Shown here: one piece after another, positions 45,135-53,438 of the stretch | Position numbering within the stretch: the first letter of the stretch is position 1 | Layout: each line of letters opens with the position of its first letter | From: Alicycliphilus denitrificans K601 | GTDB lineage: Bacteria; Pseudomonadota; Gammaproteobacteria; Burkholderiales; Burkholderiaceae_C | NCBI RefSeq assembly: GCF_000204645.1 | Contig: NC_015422.1 | Span: 248,001 to 312,000 of the forward strand | Direction: 5' to 3' | Length of the DNA: 64,000 nt | The notes under the pieces: model-generated | Seen by the model: only the letters and a program-made list of their open reading frames with translations | What the model was told of the DNA's origin: nothing | The model's database searches: none | Program-made: the position numbers and the translations under genes

Positions 45135-45845
45135 TCAATCCTGCTGCTTGGCGAACACGTAGCCCACGCCGCGCACGGTGAGAATGCGGCGCGGGTTCTT
45201 GGGGTCGGCCTCGATGGCGGCGCGGATGCGGCCCATGTGCACGTCGATGCTGCGGTCGAAGGCTTCGAGCTCGCGCCCGCGCACGGCCTCCATGATCTGG
45301 TCGCGCGTGAGCACGCGGCCCGCGCGCTCGGCCATGGTGACCAGCAGGTCGAACTGGTAGGAGGTCAGCTCCGCCGGCTCGCCGCCCACGGTGATGGTGC
45401 GCGCGTCGCGGTCGATCTCCAGGCTGCCGAAGCGCAGCAGATGGTTGGCCGGGGGCTGGGCGCCGGCCTCGCGCCGGCGCAGGATGGCGCGTATGCGCGC
45501 GAGCAGCTCGCGTGGCTCGAAGGGCTTGGGCAGGTAGTCGTCGGCGCCGATCTCCAGGCCGATCACGCGGTCCATGGGGTCGCCCTTGGCAGTGAGCATC
45601 AGCACCGGCACCTGGGCGGCCGCGCCCGGCAGCGCGCGTATGCGCCGGCACACCTCCAGGCCGTCCATGTCGGGCAGCATCAGGTCCAGGATCACTAGGT
45701 CGGGCAGCTCGCTGCCCTGCAGCTGCGCCAGGCCGCTCGTGCCATCGGCCATGTGCGTCACCTGCAACCCGGACTGGCCGAGGTATTCGCCCACCATCTG
45801 CGCGAGGCGGTGGTCGTCTTCGATCATCAGCAGTTGCGAGTTCAT
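45135..45845 (-). CDS. OmpR-family response regulator
   Basis: A receiver-plus-winged-helix regulator of about 236 residues. The phosphoacceptor is D54 in VILDLMLPDMDG, with the acidic pair D10-D11 and the Lys in YLPKPFEPREL. The DNA-binding domain spans about residues 140-235 (LTSYQFDLLVTMAERAGRVLTRDQIM). An ATG at 45854 is an alternative start. It is cotranscribed with the kinase and resembles RstA. Confidence 0.9.
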   Translation of the reverse strand: MNSQLLMIEDDHRLAQMVGEYLGQSGLQVTHMADGTSGLAQLQGSELPDLVILDLMLPDMDGLEVCRRIRALPGAAAQVPVLMLTAKGDPMDRVIGLEIGADDYLPKPFEPRELLARIRAILRRREAGAQPPANHLLRFGSLEIDRDARTITVGGEPAELTSYQFDLLVTMAERAGRVLTRDQIMEAVRGRELEAFDRSIDVHMGRIRAAIEADPKNPRRILTVRGVGYVFAKQQD

Positions 45846-45908
45846 GGCTGGCATCTTGGTATCGCGCTGTCTTGCTGCGTTGAAGTGTTGGTAAAGTTAG
45901 GTAAACCG

Positions 45909-45967
45909 CTTCTAATTGTGTAGCTGAAGGCGCTTGTCCATCAAACGCTGGAGGCAGTTTTGGCTCT
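45909..45967 (-). repeat. Dispersed dyad repeat, copy D
   Basis: It contains TGTAGCTGAAGGCGCTTGTC and AAACGCTGGAGGCAGTTTTG. It supplies the last seven codons and the stop of the AmpG-like gene (residues AKTASSV), so it lies partly inside the coding region. Confidence 0.7.
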
Positions 45968-47272
45968 TGCCGCCAGTGCCACCAGCAGCAGAACCGGCAG
46001 GCCCAGCAGGGCCGTGCCCGTGAAGAACGCGGCGTAGCCGTGCGCGTCCACGAACCGGCCCGAGAAGCCCGCCAGCCATTTGGGCAGCAGCAGCATCATG
46101 GAACTGAACAGCGCGTACTGCGTGGCCGAGTACTGCACGTTGGTCAGGCCCGACAGGTAGGCGATGAACGCCGCCGAGGCGATGCCGCCGGCCAGGTTGT
46201 CGGCCGAGACCACCAGCACCAGTCCCGTGAGGTCGTGCCCGCGCTGGCCCAGCCACGCGAACAGCAGGTTGCTGAGCGCACTGAGCACCGCGCCCAGCAT
46301 CAGCACGCGCATCACGCCCAGGCGCATCGAGAGCACGCCGCCCACGAAGGCGCCCGCCAGCGTCATGACCACGCCGAAGACCTTGGTCACGGCGGCCACC
46401 TCGTCCTTGGTGTAGCCCATGTCCACGTAGAACGGGTTGGCCATGATGCCCATCACCACGTCGCTGATGCGGTAGACGGCGATGAGCGCCAGGATCAGCG
46501 CCGCCTGCCAGCGGTAGCGCCGGATGAAGTCGGCGAACGGCTCCACCACCGCGCCGCGCAGCCACTCGCCCAGGTTGCGCGCGGGCGCCAGCGGGCGGGG
46601 CGTGGGTTCGGGCGAGAGCAGCACCGTCGCCGTGCCCACCAGCATCGAGGCCGCCATGACCAGGTAGGCCGCGGCCCAGGCGCCGGCCTGGTAGCCGGCA
46701 AGGCCCGCCACCTCTGCGCGCGCCGCCACCCACAGCACGCCCGCGCCGGCCCAGATCATGGCCAGGCGGTAGCCCGTCTGGTAGGTGGCGGCCAGGGCGG
46801 CCTGGCGGTCGGCGTCGGCCGACTCGATGCGGAACGCGTCCAGCGCGATGTCCTGCGTGGCCGAGCCGAAGGCCACCAGCAGCGCGCACCACACCATGGG
46901 CCCCAGCTTGGCGCGCGGGTCCACCAGCGCCATGCCCACCAGCCCGGCCATCACCATGCCCTGCGCCAGCAGCAGCCAGCTGCGCCGCCGCCCCAGGGCA
47001 CGCGTGAGCAGCGGCAGCGGCAGCCGGTCCACCAGCGGCGACCAGACCCACTTGAACGCATAGGCCAGGCCCACCCACGAGAGGTAGCCGATCGTCGTGC
47101 GGTCGATGCCCGCCTCGCGCAGCCGGAACGACAGCGTGCCCAGCACCAGCAGCAGCGGCAGCCCGGCGGAGAAGCCCAGCGCGAGCATGCGCAGGCTGGC
47201 GGGCTCCAGGTAGACGAGCCAGGCCTGGCGCCAGGAGCGGCGGGCGGGGGCGGCGGAAGAGGAATCGGGCAT
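45941..47272 (-). CDS. AmpG-family muropeptide MFS permease
   Basis: A 443-residue permease with about twelve hydrophobic helices. The AmpG pattern is clear in [47 protein letters not shown] and [19 protein letters not shown] (here [15 protein letters not shown]). AmpG imports anhydro-muropeptides for cell-wall recycling. Its C-terminal residues come from repeat copy D. It is divergent from an AraC-type gene. Confidence 0.87.
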   Translation of the reverse strand: MPDSSSAAPARRSWRQAWLVYLEPASLRMLALGFSAGLPLLLVLGTLSFRLREAGIDRTTIGYLSWVGLAYAFKWVWSPLVDRLPLPLLTRALGRRRSWLLLAQGMVMAGLVGMALVDPRAKLGPMVWCALLVAFGSATQDIALDAFRIESADADRQAALAATYQTGYRLAMIWAGAGVLWVAARAEVAGLAGYQAGAWAAAYLVMAASMLVGTATVLLSPEPTPRPLAPARNLGEWLRGAVVEPFADFIRRYRWQAALILALIAVYRISDVVMGIMANPFYVDMGYTKDEVAAVTKVFGVVMTLAGAFVGGVLSMRLGVMRVLMLGAVLSALSNLLFAWLGQRGHDLTGLVLVVSADNLAGGIASAAFIAYLSGLTNVQYSATQYALFSSMMLLLPKWLAGFSGRFVDAHGYAAFFTGTALLGLPVLLLVALAARAKTASSV

Positions 47273-47308
47273 GCGGGGGATTATCCGCACCGCTACCATC
47301 GGCCTCCC

Positions 47309-47974
47309 ATGCCTTCGCTCGTCCACCCCGTCGCCTCGGTGCGCCGCTACGCTGGCGAGCACCAGGCGCACGCGCACGAGCACGCGCAGGTCCTCTACGC
47401 GCTCGAAGGCCGCATGGAGCTGGAGGTGGCGGGCCGCGCCGCGTTCGTGGACACGGCCTGCGGCCTCGTCGTGCCCGCGGGCGTGGAGCACGGCTTCCTC
47501 GCGCGGCCCGGCACGCGCATGTTCGTGATCGACGCGCCGCCGCAGGCGGGCGTGGACCGCGTGCGCCGCTTCGCCGTGCCGCCGGGCGCGCGTCCCGCCG
47601 ATGCGGCCGGTCAGCTCGCGCTGCTGCTGCACGCGCCGCGCGTGCTGGCGCGCCGGGGCATGGACCTGGCGCTGCTGCAGTCGCGCGTGGATGCGGCGCT
47701 GCACGAGCCCTGGCCCACGGCGCGCATGGCAGCGCTCTTTCACCTGAGCGCGCCGCGCTTTCACGCGCGGCTGGTGGAGCTCACGGGCCGCACGCCCCAG
47801 GCGTGGCTGCGCGCGCGCCGGCTCGACGCGGCCGAGCGCGCGCTGGCGCGCGGCCTGCCGCTGGAGGCCACGGCCCTGCGCGTGGGCTACGCCAGTGCCA
47901 GCGCGCTGGCCTACGCCTTGCGGCGCGAGCGCGGCACGGGCGCGCGGGCGCTGCGCGGGTTTCAAGCAAAATAG
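47309..47974 (+). CDS. AraC-family transcriptional regulator
   Basis: A 221-residue regulator, short for the family. An N-terminal cupin ([20 protein letters not shown], residues about 20-80) joins a C-terminal AraC double HTH (about 125-215, with [25 protein letters not shown] and [21 protein letters not shown]). The last residues fall in repeat copy E. It is divergent from the AmpG-like permease. Confidence 0.83.
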   Translation: MPSLVHPVASVRRYAGEHQAHAHEHAQVLYALEGRMELEVAGRAAFVDTACGLVVPAGVEHGFLARPGTRMFVIDAPPQAGVDRVRRFAVPPGARPADAAGQLALLLHAPRVLARRGMDLALLQSRVDAALHEPWPTARMAALFHLSAPRFHARLVELTGRTPQAWLRARRLDAAERALARGLPLEATALRVGYASASALAYALRRERGTGARALRGFQAK

Positions 47975-48024
47975 GGCTCCAGTGCTTGCCAGGAAAGCGT
48001 TGGCAGCTATTCAAAATGAAGCAA
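47964..48024 (+). repeat. Dispersed dyad repeat, copy E
   Basis: It reads GGGCTCCAGTGCTTGCC, then AAAGCGTTGGCAGCTATTCA, in plus orientation. It overlaps the stop of the AraC-family gene and precedes the next transporter gene. Confidence 0.7.
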
Positions 48025-48087
48025 TGGCGCGCCGCACCTCGCGCGTTGCTCGACAGTGGCCGCACGCGGCGCGCGCACCATGGGCGC

Positions 48088-48981
48088 ATGAATACCGCAT
48101 CCCTGCGCAGCATCGCCATGGTGCTGCTTGCCGCCATGCTCTGGGGCACCACCGGCACCGCGCAAAGCCTGGCGCCCGCCACGCTGTCGCCCTACTGGGT
48201 GGGCGCGCTGCGCCTGGGCTTTGCCAGCGCCTTCTTCGCCGTGCTGGCCTGGCCGGCCCTGCGCCGCGGCGCGTGGCGCGGCCTGCGCGGCGCCGCGCTG
48301 CCGCTGGCCGCGCTGTGCGTGGCGGCGTACAACCTGAGCTTCTTCGCGGGGGTGAAGGCCAGCGGCGTGGCGCTGGGCACGGCGCTGGCCATCGGCAGCG
48401 GGCCGGTCTGGGCCGGGCTGCTGCAGACCGTGGCGCAGCGGCGCTGGCCCGCGCCCGCGTGGTGGCTGGGCACGCTGCTGGGCGTGGCGGGCGGGGTGGC
48501 CATGGCGCTGGATGGCGGCGCCGACGCGCGCGCGCCGCTTTCGGGCATCGCGCTGTGCCTGCTGGCCGGGCTGTCGTATGCGGGCTATGCACTCTTGAAC
48601 AAGCGCCTGGTGGCGCGGGCCGGCCCCGCCATGGTGAACCTGGCGGTGTTCGGCGGCGCGGGCCTGCTGTCGCTGCCCGTGGCGCTGCTGCTGGGCGGCG
48701 TGCCCACGCCGTCGGCGGCCACCTGGGGCGTGGTGCTGTACCTGGGGCTGGCGGCCACGGGGCTGGCCTACCTGCTGTTCAGCGCGGCGCTGCGCCACAT
48801 CAGCGGCGCCACGGGCGTCACGCTGGCGCTGGCCGAGCCGGTGACGGCGTTCGCGCTGGCCATCTTGGTGGTGGGCGAGCGGCCCTCGGCCATGGCCTTC
48901 TGGGGCCTGGGGGGAGTGCTGGCGGGGCTGCTGCTGGTGATCTGGTCGGAGTTGCGCGCGGCGCCTAAACTTGGCGCATGA
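48088..48981 (+). CDS. EamA/DMT-superfamily transporter
   Basis: A 297-residue membrane protein with ten hydrophobic helices in two EamA repeats (MVLLAAMLWGTTGTAQSL; LCLLAGLSYAGYALLNKRL). The RHISGATGVTLALAEPV signature is typical of RhaT/EamA-type exporters. The substrate is unknown. It overlaps the M48 protease gene by 4 bp. Confidence 0.85.
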   Translation: MNTASLRSIAMVLLAAMLWGTTGTAQSLAPATLSPYWVGALRLGFASAFFAVLAWPALRRGAWRGLRGAALPLAALCVAAYNLSFFAGVKASGVALGTALAIGSGPVWAGLLQTVAQRRWPAPAWWLGTLLGVAGGVAMALDGGADARAPLSGIALCLLAGLSYAGYALLNKRLVARAGPAMVNLAVFGGAGLLSLPVALLLGGVPTPSAATWGVVLYLGLAATGLAYLLFSAALRHISGATGVTLALAEPVTAFALAILVVGERPSAMAFWGLGGVLAGLLLVIWSELRAAPKLGA

Positions 48982-49832
48982 TGATCGAAACCTCCTCCGA
49001 TGCGCCCGGTTGCCGCTGCTGCGCAGGCGGCATCTGGAACGCGCGCCGCGTCTTCGTGCTGGCCGCCGCGGGCGCCGCCGCTCTGCCGGCCGTGGCGCAG
49101 GTGGACGTGGGCAGCGCGTCGGGCCTGCGCAAGCTGGTGCCGGCCGAGCAGCTCGAAACCTCGGCCACGCAGCAGTACGGCCAGATGCTCGCCCAGGCCA
49201 AGGCCAAGGGGGCGCTGGCGCCCGACGGCCATCCGCAGCTCGTGAAGCTGCGCGCCATCGCGCGGCGCCTCATCCCACACGCCGCGCAGTGGAACAGCCG
49301 CGCGGCCTCCTGGCGCTGGGAGGTGAACCTGATCGGCAGCAAGCAGATCAACGCCTTCTGCATGCCCGGCGGCAAGATCGCGTTCTACACCGGCATCCTG
49401 GACCAGCTCAAGCTCAGCGACGACGAGATCGCCATGGTCATGGGCCACGAGATGGCCCACGCGCTGCGCGAGCACGCGCGCTCGCGCATCGCCAAGAGCC
49501 AAGCGACGAGCCTCGGCCTGTCGCTGGGCGCGCAGCTGCTGGGCCTGGGCGAGCTGGGCAACGCGGCGGCCAGCCTGGGCACGCAGCTGCTCACGCTCAA
49601 GTTCAGCCGCGGCGACGAGACCGAGGCCGACCTCGTGGGCCTGGAACTGGCCGCGCGCGCCGGCTACAACCCCCAGGCCGCCGTGAGCCTGTGGCGCAAG
49701 ATGGGCGAGGCCACGGGCAGCGAGGGCATCGGCTTCCTCTCAACCCACCCCTCGGGGCCCGACCGCATCCGCGAGCTGGAGCAGAACGTGCCGCGCGTGG
49801 AGGGGCTGTACCGCGCGGCGCGGGGCGGGTGA
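48978..49832 (+). CDS. M48-family metalloprotease
   Basis: A 284-residue zinc protease. An N-terminal Cys-rich stretch (CRCCAGG) and a hydrophobic signal or anchor (RRVFVLAAAGAAALPAVAQ) precede the catalytic domain. The zinc motif is HEMAH (in MVMGHEMAHALREHAR) and the third ligand Glu is in DETEADLVGLELAARAGY. HPSGPDRIRELE is also conserved. It probably acts in the periplasm in protein quality control, as BepA/LoiP do. Confidence 0.9.
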   Translation: MMIETSSDAPGCRCCAGGIWNARRVFVLAAAGAAALPAVAQVDVGSASGLRKLVPAEQLETSATQQYGQMLAQAKAKGALAPDGHPQLVKLRAIARRLIPHAAQWNSRAASWRWEVNLIGSKQINAFCMPGGKIAFYTGILDQLKLSDDEIAMVMGHEMAHALREHARSRIAKSQATSLGLSLGAQLLGLGELGNAAASLGTQLLTLKFSRGDETEADLVGLELAARAGYNPQAAVSLWRKMGEATGSEGIGFLSTHPSGPDRIRELEQNVPRVEGLYRAARGG

Positions 49833-49894
49833 TGCTATTCAAAGAATAGCTGCCGACGCTTACTGGGTAAGCGCTATGGCTCGATTTTTGTCAG
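49833..49894 (-). repeat. Dispersed dyad repeat, copy F
   Basis: It contains AAGAATAGCTGCCGACGCTT and GTAAGCGCTATGGCTCG. It lies between the M48 stop and a PepSY gene fragment and supplies the fragment's last codons. Confidence 0.7.
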
Positions 49895-50105
49895 ATTCCT
49901 GCGGTTCGGCCCGCGCGATGAGCGGCTGGGCCTCGTCCATGGGCACGGGCTGCACGAAGGCTGCGGGCGGCGTGGACCAGCGGCGCAGCGGCTCCTTGAA
50001 CGCCGTGAGCGCTCCCGCGTAGAAGGCGACGAACAGCGCCATGCCGCTCAGGATGCCCGTCCAGGTGTGGACGGACTTGTAGATGCGGGCGTGGTCGGCC
50101 CTCAT
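49860..50105 (-). pseudogene. 5' fragment of a PepSY-type iron-uptake membrane protein
   Basis: The fragment is 81 codons. Its start, MRADHARIYKSVHTWTGILSGMALF, is the typical opening of PepSY-associated membrane proteins next to siderophore receptors, with the first membrane helix at about residues 16-38. Intact relatives run several hundred residues. Here the frame ends at a stop supplied by repeat copy F. It is back to back with a broken AraC regulator. Confidence 0.7.
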
Positions 50106-50106
50106 G

Positions 50107-50319
50107 CTGCAACGCCAGTTCCGCGCCGTCTTCGGCACCACCGTGTTCGCCTACCTGTGCGAATGCCGCCTGCTGCGCGCGCGCCGGGCGCTGGAGCACG
50201 ACGGCGTCACAGTGGGCCAGGCGGCGATGGTGGCGGGCTACACCAGCGCGGCCAACTTCGCCACCGCGTACAAGCGGCGCTTCTGGCACGCGCCCAAGCT
50301 GGCGCGCTCGCGCGTCTAG
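50107..50319 (+). pseudogene. 3' fragment of an AraC-family regulator (PchR-like)
   Basis: About 70 codons encode only the second half of an AraC DNA-binding domain (LQRQFRAVFGTTVFAYLCECRLLRARRALEH ... GYTSAANFATAYKRRF). The sensor domain and first HTH are missing. The open frame upstream (from 50083) is the complement of the PepSY fragment, not AraC sequence. PchR-like regulators often sit beside siderophore receptors, so both fragments are likely remains of one iron locus. Confidence 0.7.
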
Positions 50320-50327
50320 ATTCGGGT

Positions 50328-50392
50328 GTATTGCTCCTGGAAATAGAGCTATAAGCGCTCTCCAGTATTGGGATGAAGGCGGTTTTGGCTAT
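50328..50392 (-). repeat. Dispersed dyad repeat, copy G (diverged)
   Basis: It carries TAAGCGCTCTCCAGTATTGG and GGCGGTTTTGGCT, a degenerate family member, between the AraC fragment and the GntR stop. Confidence 0.4.
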
Positions 50393-51144
50393 GAATCCTG
50401 CAGGCCCTTGCCCTCCAGCAGCGGCGCGGCGCTGCCGGGCAGCGATGCGCGGCCCTCGCGCAGCGCCTGGATCAGCAGGTCCGGCGTGGTGCGGATGTGC
50501 GCCTCCAGCGCCAGCGCGGCGCGCGCGTCCTGCCCGGCCATGGTGTATTCGAAGATCGCGGTGTGCTCGGCGTGCACGTCGCGCACGCAGCCGGGCAGCG
50601 CCATGGCGAAGCTGCGGTAGCGCTCGGTGTGGCGCGAGAGCAGGCGCAGCACGTGCACCGTCCAGGGCGAGGCGTGGCCCGACAGCAGCGCCTCGTGGAA
50701 GCGCGTGTTGAGCTGCTCCCACGCGTGCCGCCGCCCGGGCGCGATGGGCTCTTCGGCCGAGATGGCGGCGAAGGCCTGCTCTACGCGCTGGCGCCACTGC
50801 GCGTCGCCCGTGCGGATCGACTGGCGCAGCGCCTCGGTCTCGATCTGCACGCGCAGGTTGGTGATGTCCTCCAGGTCCTCGGTGGTGATGGGCGCCACGC
50901 GAAAGCCGCGTTGTCCCTCGGTCACCACCAGCGCGTCGCTGGCCAGGCGCGTGATGGCCTCGCGCAGCGTGCCGGCGCTCACGCCGTAGCGCTCCTTGAG
51001 GTGCTCCACGCGCAGCTTCTCGCCGGGCACGAGCTGGCCGCTCACGATGTCGTCGCGCAGCCGCGCGTAGGCGTGCTCGATCAGGGTGCGCGCCGACGAC
51101 GGCGCGGGGGCGGCGATCGCGTACAGGGCGCTGCGCTTGGCCAT
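50389..51144 (-). CDS. GntR/FCD-family regulator, AphS-like
   Basis: A 251-residue regulator with a winged HTH (residues about 20-88, DIVSGQLVPGEKLRVEHLKERYGVSAGTLREAITRL) and a C-terminal FCD effector domain (about 100-225). In Comamonas phenol degraders a GntR repressor (AphS/PhcS) beside the NtrC-type activator silences the phenol genes. The same pairing here, 1 bp after the activator stop, supports that role. Identity with AphS is an inference from context and family. Confidence 0.82.
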   Translation of the reverse strand: MAKRSALYAIAAPAPSSARTLIEHAYARLRDDIVSGQLVPGEKLRVEHLKERYGVSAGTLREAITRLASDALVVTEGQRGFRVAPITTEDLEDITNLRVQIETEALRQSIRTGDAQWRQRVEQAFAAISAEEPIAPGRRHAWEQLNTRFHEALLSGHASPWTVHVLRLLSRHTERYRSFAMALPGCVRDVHAEHTAIFEYTMAGQDARAALALEAHIRTTPDLLIQALREGRASLPGSAAPLLEGKGLQDS

Positions 51145-51145
51145 G

Positions 51146-52852
51146 TCAGATATCCCGTACCTTGTTCAGCCGGTAGCTCAGCTGCGGGCGCGTCAGGCCC
51201 AGCAGGCGCGCGGCCGCCGCCAGGTTGCCGTGGCTGCGTTCCACGGCGGCCTCGATCAAGTGGGTCTCCAGCGCCTGCAGGTCCAGGCGCTCGCCCAGCA
51301 GGCGGTCGATCAGCGCCGCGTCGCAGGCCGGGGCACGGGCCTCGCCCAGGCGGCCCGAGGCCTGCAGCGTGTGCGCGGGCGCGGCCGCCGGGGCGCTGTC
51401 GGGAAAGAGGTGCGCCGCGTCCACGGGCTGGCCCGGGTCGGCCAGGATCACGCCGCGCTCGATCAGGTTCTCCATCTCGCGCACGTTCCCCGGCCAGGCG
51501 TACTGGCGCAGCGCGTGCAGCGCGCGGTCCGTGAGGCCGCCGATGTGCTTATCGTGCAGCGCCGCGAAGCGCTGCAGCAGGTGCCGCGCGAAGGGCTCGA
51601 TGTCGTCCTGGCGCTCGCGCAGCGGCGGGATGCGGATGGGGTAGACGTTCAGGCGGTAGTACAGGTCCTGGCGGAAGCGCCCGGCGCGCACCGCGTCCTG
51701 CAGGTCCACGTGCGTGGCGGCCACCAGGCGCACGTCCACCTGGCGCGGCTGGGTGGCGCCCAGGCGCTCGACCTGCCCGTCCTGCAGCACGCGCAGCAGC
51801 TTGGCCTGCGCGGACAGCGGCAGTTCGCCCAGCTCGTCGAGGAACAGCGTACCGCCGTGCGCGCGCTCGAAGCGCCCGGCGCGCGCCGCGTCGGCGCCGG
51901 TATAGGCGCCCTTCTCGGTGCCGAAGAGCTCGGACTCGACCAGGTTGCCCGGCAGCGCCGCGCAGTTCACCGCCACGAAAGGCTTGGCCGCGCGCGGGCT
52001 TAAAGCGTGCAGGGCGCGCGCGAAGCGCTCCTTGCCCACGCCGGTCTCGCCCGTGAGCAGCACCGTGACCTGCGTGCCCGCGGCCTTGCGCAGCAGCCGC
52101 GTGGCGGCGGTGAAGCCGGCCGAGCGCCCGATCAGCGGGCCCAGCGCGTCGGCGGGCGGCTCGGGCCGGTCCTCGGCGGGCATGGGCGCGGGCCAGGCGG
52201 GCAGGGCGCGCGGGCCGTTCTGGGGCGCGCCGTCGTCCAGCAGCGCGTCGGGCGCGTAGTCGGCGGCCAGCTGCGCGCCGTCGGGCCAGTCCTGCACCGG
52301 GCGGCCCTCGATGCGGCAGTGCGCGTGGCCGCTGGCGGCGCACTGCACCTCCTTGTAGAGCACGGTGCGGCCCATGAAGGCACTGGTGTAGCCCGAGGCG
52401 TAGCCCAGCAGCATCCAGCACACGGGGACGTTCTGCGGGCCGAAGTCGCGCACGTGGACTTCCACCTCCCACGACTGTTGCCAGGCAAAGATGCCGTGGA
52501 AGTGGCCGGTCGCCGCGTCCAGCTCCAGCTTTTCGGGGGTGACCTGCACGGCCCCCTGCAGCATGTGCAGCTGCGGGCCCACGCTGAACATGGCGAAGGC
52601 GTCGGCGCCGGGGCGCAGCTGGCGCGCCAGCGCCGCGTCGCGCTCGCCCGAGGCGTAGCCCACGCGCAGCAGCAGACGGCGCGTGGCGGCGGGGCCGAGC
52701 GTGTGTATCAGCTCGCGGCGCAGTATGCCCAGCGACGCGGCGTGCATCAGCACCATGCGCTGGCCCGCCAGCCAGATGCGCCCGTCGGCTGCCGAGAACT
52801 GGATCTGGCGCCGCAGGTCGGCGTCGGAGGGCAGCGCGGGAAGGGTGGGCAT
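51146..52852 (-). CDS. dmpR: Sigma-54-dependent phenol regulator (DmpR/AphR-type)
   Basis: A 568-residue NtrC-class activator. The N-terminal XylR_N/V4R sensory domain spans about 1-210, with [18 protein letters not shown]. The AAA+ domain has Walker [11 protein letters not shown], the sigma-54 contact loop as GAYTGA, and Walker [11 protein letters not shown]. The Fis-type HTH is at the C-terminus ([20 protein letters not shown]). It senses phenols directly and activates the facing operon from two upstream sites. A longer frame (from 52915) adds an unlikely tail. Confidence 0.93.
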   Translation of the reverse strand: MPTLPALPSDADLRRQIQFSAADGRIWLAGQRMVLMHAASLGILRRELIHTLGPAATRRLLLRVGYASGERDAALARQLRPGADAFAMFSVGPQLHMLQGAVQVTPEKLELDAATGHFHGIFAWQQSWEVEVHVRDFGPQNVPVCWMLLGYASGYTSAFMGRTVLYKEVQCAASGHAHCRIEGRPVQDWPDGAQLAADYAPDALLDDGAPQNGPRALPAWPAPMPAEDRPEPPADALGPLIGRSAGFTAATRLLRKAAGTQVTVLLTGETGVGKERFARALHALSPRAAKPFVAVNCAALPGNLVESELFGTEKGAYTGADAARAGRFERAHGGTLFLDELGELPLSAQAKLLRVLQDGQVERLGATQPRQVDVRLVAATHVDLQDAVRAGRFRQDLYYRLNVYPIRIPPLRERQDDIEPFARHLLQRFAALHDKHIGGLTDRALHALRQYAWPGNVREMENLIERGVILADPGQPVDAAHLFPDSAPAAAPAHTLQASGRLGEARAPACDAALIDRLLGERLDLQALETHLIEAAVERSHGNLAAAARLLGLTRPQLSYRLNKVRDI

Positions 52853-52907
52853 GCTGATGATTATCGATAAAAGATTTTTCTGCGCAAGATGGCTTGTCCG
52901 CAGAGAT

Positions 52908-52923
52908 TTCACCAAATGGTGAA
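52908..52923. promoter_or_regulatory. Upstream activator site 1 for the DmpR-type regulator
   Basis: TTCACCAAATGGTGAA is a dyad with perfect 7-bp arms (TTCACCA/TGGTGAA). It matches the DmpR/XylR-type 16-bp UAS (TTGATCAATTGATCAA) at 11 positions. Its centre is about 188 bp before the predicted +1, the usual distance. Confidence 0.65.
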
Positions 52924-52939
52924 TTCCGGGGTGTGGATG

Positions 52940-52955
52940 GTGTGCAAATCATCAA
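52940..52955. promoter_or_regulatory. Upstream activator site 2 for the DmpR-type regulator
   Basis: GTGTGCAAATCATCAA also matches the UAS pattern at 11 of 16 positions, best in its right half. Its centre is 32 bp (three helical turns) from site 1, the spacing expected for cooperative binding. Confidence 0.55.
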
Positions 52956-53077
52956 GATGCACTGCAGCAACCGCCTTTCCAGCCCCTGCTCGGGCGGCCT
53001 TGGGGTCGGTCGAACTGGATCTAAATTTAGGGGTTTACCCGAAATTATCGAGATTTTCGCCATGGTGCCGGGCCGCC

Positions 53078-53093
53078 TGGCACATGTCCTGCA
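53078..53093 (+). promoter_or_regulatory. Sigma-54 (-24/-12) promoter of the phenol operon
   Basis: TGGCACATGTCCTGCA keeps the invariant GG and GC with exactly 10 bases between, and differs from the TGGCAC-N5-TTGCA consensus at one base. It predicts transcription from about 53104, right at the dmpK start codon. Confidence 0.82.
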
Positions 53094-53104
53094 TAGGCCT
53101 GGGC

Positions 53105-53395
53105 ATGCGCACCACGCCACCTTCCTCCAACGACCGCTGGGATCTCCAGCGCCGCTACATCCGCATCGTGCAGGAGCACGGCAACGGCATGGTGGAGTTC
53201 GAGTTCGCCGTGGGCGAGCCGCAGCTCTACGTCGAGATGGTGATGCCGCGCGCGCAGTTCGACGACTTCTGCGCCACGCAGGGCGTGCAGCCCACCGTCG
53301 GGCGCCTGCCGGGGCAGGAGCAGGGCAGCGCCGAGCACGAATGGGACTGGAACCTGCGCGACGCGCGCGAGCGCCACTTCCGCCACGAGCCCTGA
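53105..53395 (+). CDS. dmpK: Phenol hydroxylase assembly protein DmpK
   Basis: A 96-residue small subunit needed to activate the phenol hydroxylase, probably by helping iron enter the oxygenase. The conserved part RWDLQRRYIRI ... GMVEFEFAVGEPQLYVEMVMPRAQFDDFC matches DmpK/AphK proteins. The ATG at 53105 restores the normal N-terminus but sits at the predicted transcription start, so the mRNA would have almost no leader. An ATG at 53191 (MVEFEF), about 12 bases after AGGAG, is an alternative. Confidence 0.82.
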   Translation: MRTTPPSSNDRWDLQRRYIRIVQEHGNGMVEFEFAVGEPQLYVEMVMPRAQFDDFCATQGVQPTVGRLPGQEQGSAEHEWDWNLRDARERHFRHEP

Positions 53396-53438
53396 GAAGC
53401 ACCACTTTCCATTACAGAAACCACAGGAGACAAGCCCC

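Noticed and set aside
46040..47308. 644-codon plus-strand frame ending with the AraC-type regulator
   Set aside because: Only the part from 47309 looks like protein. The upstream part is the complement of the AmpG-like gene and is His/Arg/Gln-rich.
53041..53060. IHF site between the activator sites and the sigma-54 promoter
   Set aside because: The AT-rich stretch TATCGAGATTTTC only partly fits the IHF consensus, which is too weak to call, although a bend is expected there.
52889..53104. Upstream extension of dmpK
   Set aside because: The frame is open but covers the second activator site and the sigma-54 promoter, and it has no DmpK-like sequence before 53105.
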